Source: Yamagishiella unicocca (Eukaryota > Chlorophyta > Chlorophyceae > Chlamydomonadales > Volvocaceae). Taken from it: a DNA stretch of 64,000 nt. The translations under genes and the position numbers were made by a program. The notes under the pieces are model-generated. The model was not told the origin of the DNA. It did no database searches and saw nothing but the letters and a program-made list of their open reading frames with translations. Shown in pieces: positions 19,499 through 29,795 of this stretch; within the stretch, counting starts at the first letter, position 1; each line of letters begins with the position of its first letter. The stretch is from contig BDSL01000001.1 of NCBI GenBank assembly GCA_003116995.1, forward strand, positions 682,001-746,000, in the 5' to 3' direction.

Positions 19499-22400
19499 GC
19501 CATCCCACAAACCGGCCGCTCTTAGCTTGCAATGGATTACCGCGCAACTTCAAGACGGGAAATCGATGCGTAAATCCCCTCGAGCCGCGGTACATACTAC
19601 CCGGCTGCTCCTCACAAGCCAGCCCGGCCGGCGCGGGGACGGCCGTCTCCAGTCCCAAGGCTAGCAGCGGCGGGTTTTACAGCGAGGGTTCATCTGCGGC
19701 GCACAGCCCTTCTCGGACAGGGAGCGACCGGCTGCTTGTGCCAGCTATGTCTCTCCCGCGTGCAGGCGAGGCTGCTGGGGTCAGCGCCTCGCCCAAGCTG
19801 CAGCCTCTGCCGCACTCGCCTTCTGGATCTCAGGGCGTGACAGCGTCGATGGGGCATCAGCAGCCGGCCAACAACTCCAACCTGAATACGAACGGCGCCG
19901 TCGGCGGCCTGCTGCTGTACGGCCCGACCGCGACCCCACCAAGCGCGGCCAACCCCTCAGCTTCAGCTTCATCTGGCAATCGCAACCTGGATGTGGCAGA
20001 CATCAACGGCCAACGGCGAAGTACGAGCGTGCCGCTGCGGCGCAACGGTGCCTTCGATCCGTTGTATGTCACAGACATTGTGGTGGGTGGATAGGCCTGG
20101 TTTCGGGTTGGGTGGGGGCGGGCAGTTTGCAAACCAGGCGGCACAGTAACACTCCAGGGTGGCCACAGGGGCCGTGTAGTGGCGGCGGGGCAGGGTGTCA
20201 CGGGGCACCGGCCAGAGGGCGAGGCTGCCGGCAGCAATGGCCGCAGCGGGTGCTGGCAGCGTTGTGGGTGCTGGCAGCAATGGCCGCAGCGGGTGCCGGC
20301 ATCGGCCTGCTGTGTGATGAGGCCCTGATGCAGTCCACTCCGGCCCAGTCCAGCCCTACGTGCACTACGGTAATAATGCCTGGGCCGTAAGCCGCGCGCG
20401 GAGACCGCCTCCGCCTCGGTCTCCGCCTCGGTCTCCGCTTCGGCCTCCGCACACCTCTACTTGTGGTAACTGCCTGTTGGGTACGGCAGCGCCGGGTGCT
20501 GCATACCCGTCGGTTCGGTTCCGTAATTGATTCAATCCGGGAACGGACACTGGAGCCTTTCCGCCGCTCCGTAGGCGTGCTTCTGGTGCACCCAGCCAGA
20601 CCTCACTGCACGGTCACACCACGCCATGCTGACACACGCCATTCTGATGGGCTGGGTGGAGCTGGGCCGGCACGCGTTGGGCAGCCTCAGTGCACCCTCT
20701 GGGGCCGGGCCGGGCTTTCGTTCGCTTTTTTTTTTCTCTCCCGTCGCTTCTCATATAATTATACAAACACGCTCCTGCTGCTCCTACTTCTGCGCCTATT
20801 AACACCTTACCTCCCCGCCTGCACCTCACGCAGCCTCCTCGACCCACCCCTCCCTCCCTCCCTCATGCTCTGCTGCTGACCACCCGCTCCCGCCCTCTGC
20901 CCCCGCCGCCCCCCCGCGCAGCCCCCGCGCAAGGCCAGCCCCACCCGCCAGCTCAACTGCCTCACCACCGCCGACATCCAGGGTGCCGGGCCCCGCCAGC
21001 GCACCCGCGACGTTCCCTCCCCGGGCCACGGCACCCTCAACAGCGCCGACATAGCGGGCGCCGCCCCCGGCTGCCTCACGCGCCCCTCGCCCACCACCTA
21101 CGCGATGGGGCGCTGGCCGGCTCCCTCGGTGCCCCAGTACCAGTTCGCACACACCACCCGGGTCACCATGATGAAAAAGCCCGTGTCGATCGCGGAGTGA
21201 TGCAACTGCAAGCACACCATCACACGGCGAGACACCGTAAGGCGCCACACTGCAACGCGCGGGGTCACCGAGGTGTGGCATCGCACATGGGGGCCGGGGG
21301 AGTGGGCAACCCGGCGACACCGGCGGGGGGGGCCTTTGCCGGTGGAACACGAGGGGCATTATCATCGCGGATTATCCTTCACCCCCCTGGGGCAGCATCA
21401 CTCTGTTGTTGGGGAGTAGCACAGCATGTTCTGGCGTTTGGGGGTCGTTAGGGTTTTGGGTATGAAGCTAGCTGTCGCACTCTTCGTTGCCGGGAGGCCG
21501 CTTGTTGCATATGTGCTGCGGGTATGGTGGGCCTTCTTTCGTGCGGCGCTGACATGTGCCAACTGCACGGGCGGGAGATCTGCGCATCTGGGAGATATTA
21601 CTCGCGAAACTTACGGGTTGGATTGGAGCAATGCCATTTATTCTTCGTCCGTGCTCGAAGCGGTTTGTCCCGTAGGTCTGGCAGGCGCCCGACGATTGGG
21701 CCCCGGCGAGGGCCAGCTGCAGTGCTCCGCTTGCCGCAGCAAGCGCTGTGTACTGCTGAGGAAATATGCTATCATTACATGTGACCATTGGTGGTGTGAA
21801 GAACACTGACGCGATTGAGGTCGAGGTGGTATCTGTGCTGCGCGACAAAGCGTGCAGACAGGCGATGATGGCTGGTGGAGAAGGTCATGTTCATGTTATG
21901 CTTGGGCGGCCGCCTGGCGGCTTGCGCCCACCTCGATGCGGTATTGGGCGCCGACGCGTCGTCTGCCCATCAGGTGTTTTTGAGAGGAGTGGGTCGGCAG
22001 CGCGCCAACGGCATGTCGGGAGAGACGAGGTCTTTGTGAGCGGTTTCGGGGCGTTTCGCTGCCCCTCAACATTGCGCCCGTTTCCCGACCGGTCTCTCCG
22101 TTTTTTCTCTCCGGGAAAGATCACATCATCTACCGGTGCTGTTTCTAGGCAGGTGGGGGCAAGGCAGCCTTGCAGTTGCCGCATACGTATCAGCAGTGAT
22201 GCAGGAAAAAGAGGACGCGAGCTGCCAGGGCGCTGGGGGTGACGTCGCGGGAGGTCCAGCGCGGTCTGCGGTGTACCCAGTTGTTTTGGTTGACGGTCCG
22301 AGTTCCTTGCTCCACACCGGGTGTAGGGTGTTATCTTCAGACGAGGACATGGAAGCGCCAGCCGACCAGAGGGGGTCGCGGCGTCTTCGTTCGCATCCCC

Positions 22401-24590
22401 CCCGGTCTGCAGCCGAATCGGCTATGTAGCTCACCGCTCTTTTGTAACTCGTACGGCATAGCTTTCATCTTGTCTGACTACATAGAAGTGAGAAGTGACC
22501 CATCGGGTTGAGAGATGTACATGCCGGAAAGGGCATCCCGCCGGGAAGCCGCCGTGCCGAGCGCGGCAAAACGTGGACTCCGAGGACTTCCCCAAGACGT
22601 CCGTTACTACAGCGGCCGTGCGTTCGGCCAGTCGTACAAGGGAGTCATGGTCCATGGCTCGCAGCCACGTAGATGACTAGGCCCAGCCCCCGCAGCCCCG
22701 GCCGCCATGGGTACCGCCAACCCAACCCTACGCGCTGCGTCTATTCCTGCGCTTGTTGTTGTCTGTGTCCAGCTGCTCCCTGCAGCCCCTGCAACTCTGC
22801 CCTGCTCCCACCTGCTCCTGCGCCTGACTGCCCATGCACCGCGTGGGCCCCAACGACCATCCAGCTGCCTGCGGCTGCCAGCCAATTCGTCTCCATCCAT
22901 GACGCGAGACGTGAAAGCACTCTCTCTTGAGGCAACGGCAACCTACAAAACCCTAACGAGGGAGGATAAGCCCGCTGCGACCTGCAACACAGGACCGACT
23001 GCGCCGGCCGCTGCGATTTACCCCGCCGCCGCTTCCTGCTGCTGCTGCTGCTCCGTCCCCTCTGCCTGCGCGTACAGTCCAACTGCGTGCCCATACTCCC
23101 CAACTACCTGTTCATACACCCCAACCGCCTGTCCGTACATCCCCTCCACAGCGCTGTTCTGCCCTTGCCCCATCATCATTCCCGCTTCCCCCGCCACCCC
23201 AAACCCGCCCCCGCCGCCCTGCACTGCCTCAGTCATCTGCGCCAGCAGCCCCGACCCCGGCCCAGCCGCTGCAGCTGCTTCTGAGCACATGCCGGGCCCG
23301 GCCGCCCCCACGTCGTCATCGTCCTCCAGCAGCGCCTGCATCATCCCGCCCGCGCTGACCTGCCCCCCGCCAGAGAGCGCCATGGCCACCGAATCCCCCT
23401 GGCCGCCCGCTGCCGCCGCCGCGGCCAAGTCCGACGCATGCACCTGCGGGGGCGGCCCCGCTGCCGCCTCACCATCCGCCAGCAGCAACCCCAGCATCGA
23501 CTCCCCCGCCTGGGCGCCGCCGTCGCCCTGCTGCTGCTGAGCGTCGGCCGCCTCCGGCGGCGGCAGCGCCAGCGGCGCTGCGCTGCCTGCGCTGTCCACC
23601 GCCGCCAGTGCCGCCGTGAGGTTGACCCCCCAGCGGCTCTGCAGCTCCGTGCACAGCAGGTCCAGGACGCCATTCACGGCCGCGGGGTCCGCTTCCCGCA
23701 TGTAGGTGCTCAACGAGTGGCGGAACTTGGCCAGCCGGGTCAGCGGCAGACCGTCCACGGAGCCGTCGGCCTGGGGGGGTGGCAGGGCAGGTCGGGACGG
23801 GGTGTGGGGGGGGCGCAGGCGAGGGCCGGGGAAGGGGCAGTGCAGGGCGGCGAGGGCAGGAAGGGGGGGGGTGTTCAGAGGAAACCCGTGGACCGACACG
23901 CACGGCAGCACAGGGCGGGGAGGCGCGGCGGCGGATGTGGTTTCGATTGTCCTCCAATACTGTAGGGAGGTGGCGGGTTACACTACTTCTTACACCCGCG
24001 TCCAAGCAGATCGCACCGGTCGCTCGCTCCACCACCATGAGTACCATCCCGCCCTGCTACCTGGGCCGCAGGTCATGTCAAGTGGGGCCCCAACTTGGAC
24101 GCCTCGCCCCGCCTCGCCTCGTCCTGCCCCGCCGCCCTCCCGGCCGGCCCCCGAGTGTCCGTCTGCGCCTCCGCCCCCTGTCCTCACCATGACGTAGCTG
24201 TACCCCCGCCACATCTCCCCGAAGTCCACCCGGCCCGGGTCGTCGCTGAAGGTGTCCAACATGCCCACCAGCTTGGACAGCAGCGGGCCGTCAGGCACTA
24301 CCTCGTAGCCGTGAACTTGGCAGCTGGGGGTGGTGGTGTGAAAACCGGTGACGGAAAACGACAAGATAGTGGGCGCATGAGGGGGGGGGCGGGAGGGCGG
24401 GATGCGGCGAGGGGAAGGCAGAGCATCTCGGTGACACTGACCTGGGCTGAGGCCAGCCGGACAAAAGGAAAGTCAGTGGGGGCTGTTCGTGGCGGTGCCA
24501 GGCGACATTGGCGGCGGGCCCCTCCTATCATGGCAGTAGCTAGGCCCCAACCCTCCAGCTCCCTCTACCTCCCTATGCGGGCCCGGTCAG
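19499..24590. repeat. 5.09-kb tandem duplication, copy 2
   Basis: Second unit in direct orientation, 5,092 bp and about 99.9% identical to copy 1. Its right end (GGTCAG|GCC at 24591-24593) continues into intron 7 of gene B. Exons 8 and 9 of the intact gene B lie in this copy. Confidence 0.97.
19502..21200 (+). pseudogene. 5'-truncated duplicate of gene A
   Basis: Exon 1 from codon 67 onward (19502-20082) and all of exon 2 (20922-21200) are duplicated; the native promoter, start and first 66 codons are missing. An ATG at 19483 in the former gene B intron sequence is in frame across the junction (MRARSGHPTN...), so a 5-6-residue chimeric N-terminus is possible if the piece is transcribed. Splice sites and stop are unchanged. 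Confidence 0.82.
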
Positions 24591-27500
24591 GCCTTGTGCC
24601 GCAGCAACGCCGCCCTCCCCCGCCCCCGGTCCCTACCACCCTAAAACCCTTAAACAAGCCCGCGGCTCCGGCCCTGCGCTCGTGTCTCACCGCACTGAGA
24701 AGGGCACCATGGTCCCCTTGAACTGTTGGACCATGAAGGTGGTGATGATGGATATGGGCTGCGGCATGGCGATGTCGTACGTGCCCACAATGATGCCCAG
24801 GAAGGGCTCCAGGCGGGTCTTCTCGCACCTTGAACATCAGGCGGGGGTTGGGTGGGCGGGAGTTACGGTTGGTTGGTTGGTTGCCCATCCTTGACAAACA
24901 ACCAACGGAATCATTTCCTCGGTTGGATCTCTCATGGGCCACGACACCTCCCTGAACTGCCTTCCAAGGCCCCCACCCACTGCTCATTCCGCTGAGCCCG
25001 TCCAACCGGCCGCACCTGAATAACGCCTGGTAATTGCGCTGGTTGTCCATGTCCTTCTGGCTGGGACTGGGCTCGAAGACGGGATGCGAGTGGTACCTGC
25101 CCCGGCAAGGCAGCGAAGGATCGAAGACGCGAAGACGAGCACTGGCAGTCCCTCGTCCTGAAGGTCACCCACATTCAGAGGACAACCCCCATCAACCTGA
25201 AACCAGCCAACACGCCCCTGCCCTCCCCTTCCCCCTCAGCCGCCAACCCCACCACCCCTCCCAAGCCTCCCACCTGCCCTCCCCTTCCCCCTCCCCCTCC
25301 CGCCGCTTCGCCACTCACCAGCCGACGCATGTTTGCCCCTTGGCCTCCATCAGCTGCTGCACCTCCACCTGCGCCGCGGGGTCCAGCTCCACGGAGGTGG
25401 CGGCGTCGCTGCCCTCCGCCCGGCGGCACGCATACGCCTCAATCACCACCAGCTGCCGCGTCTCCGGGTTCCAGTTGCCGCCCAACAGCCCAATCACCTG
25501 CAGGGGGGACACGAGGCGAACCAGGGTGTGTGTGCGTGTATATGTGCGTGTGTGGGGGGGGAGGGGGGGTAAACGGACCAACGGTGGGGGTGAGGCGGTT
25601 GGGTTGCGGAGGGGTGAGGGGGCCTTCCTCCGGAGCACCGCACGGCAGCTCCCCCAGCGAGCCGCTCGCCCGCTCGTGACGGCTGCAACCTTGTGTCTAG
25701 TGTTCAGTGTGTTTCAATGTGTAGTGTGTCTCAATCCGGCGGCTGCGGCCTCTACGGCCCGCATCGCACCTCAGCCGCCTGACCCACTTCGGGGACCCCA
25801 ACCCCGCCGCGTGTGCGCTACCAGGCCCCCCGGGAGGCCGCAACCTAGGAGGGAGACAGCACAGCCAGCAAGGACAACTGCCGAAATGCCCTTCTGTCGC
25901 AGGCCACCGTAATTGCTGGTTACGGGAGAACTGCCGCGGTCGGGCCTCACGCTGCGCCCCGCGTCAGGAAGCTCCTCCTCCACCTCTTGCGCAGTGCGCC
26001 TTCCCAACCGCTGCTACCTTCCAATGTCAGTAACATGTCCGCCCGCCGGCCCCGCCTCCCCCCTCCACCTTTTCTCCTCCGCTTGTTCACCGGTTTCCTC
26101 TCCGCCACCCTAACCCCCACCCCTTCTTGCATCGGTCGAGCCTCAAAGCCCTGGCCGCAGACTTCTGCATCGTAACCCAACAGGGACCGCACCCGCGCTG
26201 CAACAACCCCACAGCTGCATCCCCCCGGGTCCCACGCGCCCAATCCACCCCTCTCCCCCCTTCACTCCTGGTTCCTCGGTAGTCAGTCCAAGTGCTCCAG
26301 CATGCGCCCACAACTATGCATCCGAAGACAATGCGTCAGCTGTTATACCCATGTCGTGTAACCGGGTCTTCATGCCACCTCCACTCCTGCCCGTTATATC
26401 AAGGCTATTTCACCCTCCCCTGCCAACACACTCCCCGCTCGGACTTCAGCCATACACACACTGTCAACCCCGGTCATCCCCCCCCCATCCCGGCCCACCT
26501 CGTATGTGCTGAGGTGTGCGTGGAAATCCATCGCCAGTAAGGCCCACGTAGACATGTCCACGGTGTACGGCTGCGCCAGCGGCGCCCCGCTGCCGGGCAT
26601 CCCCGTGAACTCCTGCGGCTTGACCAGCTGCAGGCTCTCGCTGGTGCCCCCCATCTGCGCCCGCTGACCCGCCAGCTCCCGCCGCGGCCGGTTGCGGGCG
26701 TACTCGGTCTGCGTCGGCAACGGCGGCGGCGGCAGGACCATCAGCGGCGCCGGAGGCGCCGCAGGCGGCGCCAGAGGCGGCGCGAGGGCTGCTGACAACG
26801 AGCCCAGTTGAACGGACCCGCCTGTGCCCCCCTGGAGTGCTGCTGCGAGGCCGCCGGCAAGGGGCGCCTGCGACATTCCAGCACCGTCGGCTGCCCCTGA
26901 CAGGAGGGCGGTAAAGGAGCCGAATGCCGGGGCGCCCTGATGGTTCCCGCCCGCTGACAGACCCAGGCTGCTGGCGGCGGCCGCAAGCTGCGCTTGTGCC
27001 GCCGCCGCCGCTGCCGCGGCCACCAGTTGCGCTGGCGTAATGCCTTGCATGCCGCCGCCCGCCGCCGCTGCCGCCGCCGCTACCGCGGCGGCCATGGCCG
27101 CTGCCGCCGCCTGCTGTCCCGGGTCCGTCGACATTGACATCTCGCCGCTGCCGTCGTCATCGCCCTCGGAGCTGATGGCGCCCTTCCGCCGCTTCTTTAC
27201 CCCGGGGCCTCTCCCCAGCTTCTTACCCCGCTGCATCACGAAGGGCAACAGTGTATTTTAGTGAGTGTGTCAGTCTTTGGGCAGCTTCTCCAGGGAAACC
27301 GTTGACGAGAATGAGAATAGCGCGGGGGAGGTAGCCTAAGCTGTCCACCCGGGATAAGATTGCGCATACTCGCGTGCAAGGCGGGGTGGCAGGTGTCCTT
27401 ACTAAACGGGGTGGGAGGGAGGGAGGGGCGGATCGTGTACGGCGAGCAAGATGTGGCACCTAAGGGTTGCCCGCATCGCACATTCATGAGATTCGTGACG

Positions 27501-29533
27501 CCCCGTCCCTCGAGGTACGGCATCGCTGCGGGACCTCAGCCGAACCCGCCGCCCCCCCCTGCAGCTTGGGCACCCGGGTTTTTTCTTACCCCCCGCCCCT
27601 GGAGCAGCCACACATCGTCCGCCATGCCTCCAGCTGACGTGTTGCGGGGCGGGGGAGGCGCCGGCGCCTGGTCGTCCGGCAGGCGGCCGCCGTACATCAT
27701 GGGCAGGCGGTCCAGGTCTAGTCCGGATAGAGCCTGATGTAGCTCCTCCGCATTAAGGCCTGGATGGACACGTGGATGCGTGCATTGGCGGCGTGCGGCA
27801 GTGGGCTGTGAGACAGCGGGTGGCGGCTCGGGGGCGCAACGTCACGTGGAGCGGCGCACTGGCACCCGCCCGGGACCATTCCCAAGCCCTCCTCCCCCCC
27901 TGCAACTCGCATTCCCCAAGCGCGCTCCAGCCGACACACCTCCACCTCAAGAGTCACCTTCTTCCCTCCCTCCCTTCCTTCTTCGCACACGGGTTTTCCT
28001 TGCAACCTCCCTCCCTCCCTTCCCAACGCGTTTACCCGCTTCCTCTACCCGCAACACCCAACCCTCCTCCCCCCCTCCTCCCTCCCCCGCCCCGGTTGGT
28101 TCGTACCATGCGACCACCAGCACGCGCTTCCATCCTTCCCCCGCTCCTTCCCCCGCCCTCCCCTGGACCCACGTATGAGCAGCTCCGGCTTGAAGCCGTA
28201 CGACCTCGCCGCCGCCGAGTAGGGGTCCAGCATCGCCCCGCTGAGCGTGTATCCGGGTCCGGTGCGCGCCACCGCCACCGGCAGCGGCTTCCCAGCCAGG
28301 CACAGCTTGATGAAGAACTTCTGCGCGTGCGAGGCGATGGCGCGGTGATCACGAGATCCCACCATCTCGCTGCCCTTCTTCCAGTCCCGGCCGTGCATCT
28401 CCATGGCCTGCAGGAACAGCGACTCCTCCTCGTTGGTCCACGCGCGACCCGCCTGGCGCTGCTTGCCCACGTCCTTGCGCCGCCGCCGGCCGGTCTTCGT
28501 GCGGTCGTCCTCGTCGTCCGAATCGCCCTCGCCGTCGGAGAGCCCACCGCCGTCCCCGACGCCGCCGACGCCGCCGACGCCGCCCCCGCCAATCATCATG
28601 GGTAGTGGATCTGGCTTGGGGGCAGGCGGCGGGGGGGCTGCAGCAGCGCCCGCAGAGGCTGGCGATGCGGACGCGGGGTAGTGGTGGTGGTGCGGGGAAG
28701 GGGGGACGGGTGTTTGTTAAGGGGGCGGTCAAGGGATGGGGAGTAGTGCTGTGGAGGTGGGACCCGGAGGGAGTGGAGCGGGGAGCAGGGAGAGGATGTA
28801 GGGAGGGGGCGCGGGGAGCGGCAACGAGCTGGGTGGGTGGGGGCTATCAGTGAAGTGGGGGTGATGGCGCAGATCACCACGGGGCGGTGCGCACGAGCAC
28901 AACATGTTGTTGACCAAGAGGCGGTCAGGGTCACATCTGGGTAGTGGCGCTGCGCGTGTGCCTTCTGGAATGTTCGGCGCATTGGAAGCCAGGTCAAGGT
29001 TGCGGTTGGTGAGCAGGCGTGGCGGTTTAAGGAGGAGGCCAGGAGTTGGACCGGGCGGGTGCACAGGCAAGGGGTGGAGCAGGTGGGTGGGTTTTGCGGG
29101 GAGGCCCTTACCCACGGCCCAGACCCACGGCTAGAGACTGCGCCCGGAATGCGGACAGTCGGACGCGGGGCGGGTCGGAGTCCGGGGGGAACCGCGCACG
29201 GCAACGTCACCAGCCCAGTTGCGGCGTGTAGCAACTGACGGCTTAAATGTTTATTAATGTTGCTTCAGTGCTCCTCGTCCGCATCAGCGCAGTCGTCCGC
29301 TGCGGGATGTGCCTCGGGGCAGTTTCGAAAGTCTCACCTGGTGGCCTGCCTCGCCCGCGTCCGCGACCTCCTCCCACAGCAGCCCTTCGTTTCTTTTTCC
29401 TCGGTCCACCGCCATAGTCCGAGTCTTCTGAGTCGTCTATGTAGGCCGCGTCCGCTGCATAGTCCGGGTCGGCGACCCCAAAGTATTCGGCACCGAGTGC
29501 GCGCGCAATGGCTTCATCAGCAGATGTGTCCAT
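23018..29533 (-). CDS. Gene B: SANT + JAMM/MPN+ protein, MYSM1-like histone H2A deubiquitinase
   Basis: Nine exons: 29533-29338, 28658-28173, 27759-27590, 27230-26499, 25497-25319, 25096-25016, 24828-24691, 24323-24188 and 23770-23018 (956 aa, all phases match). A basic patch (KKKRRA, RGRGRGRPP) and an acidic stretch precede a SANT/Myb domain (about residues 137-190; AWTNEEESLFLQAMEMHGRDW, ending SHAQKFF). After an Ala/Gly-rich linker comes the MPN domain from about residue 515. All JAMM zinc/catalytic residues are visible: E528 in STYEVIGLLGG, and H590, H592, S600 and D603 in GWYHSHPVFEPSPSQKD. This pattern is that of MYSM1, which removes ubiquitin from histone H2A. I see no SWIRM domain between SANT and MPN. 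The C-terminus is Gly/Ala/Gln-rich with YGQAVGVYEQVVGEYGHAV repeats. The 24.1-24.7 kb region may hide one more small exon (FPFVRLASAQ), but a direct join of exon 7 to 8 keeps frame. The gene is divergent from mS29. Confidence 0.88.
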
Positions 29534-29795
29534 GTGCTTCTATCTAGGAAGAGGCGTCATAGCATAGGCGTGTCGAGGCTGGGCACTTCAAGGTCTGGCG
29601 GGATTGCCGTCCTAGTCGCTTTTGTTGTTCAAGGCGGGCACCTCAGCAATAATGCTGAAGGCACTAGATTTTTGCCACAAGTGACAGATCTGAACACTAT
29701 TGCGCATCCAGCGTCTCCCCGCCAAACGCATGGGCCGTACAGGTTCCCAGTTGAAGGCCGGACAGCGGCACCTAAGATGGCGCGGCGTGATGCGC
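29534..29795. promoter_or_regulatory. Bidirectional promoter region, gene B / mS29
   Basis: About 260 bp separate the divergent start codons of the MYSM1-like gene (29533) and the mitoribosomal gene (29796 or 29790). The interval is less GC-rich than the neighbouring exons. I see no clear TATA box. Confidence 0.5.

Noticed and set aside
19003..20094. A 363-codon plus-strand open frame spanning the duplication junction
   Set aside because: Its first half is antisense to gene B exon 8' and intronic sequence, and only the part after the junction is gene A. It is open by chance, apart from the short in-frame ATG noted in the findings.
24420..24480. Possible extra exon of gene B (FPFVRLASAQ with GTCAGT donor)
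   Set aside because: Its only upstream AG gives a phase incompatible with exon 7, whereas joining exon 7 directly to exon 8 keeps frame. It is kept only as a remark because cDNA could overturn this.
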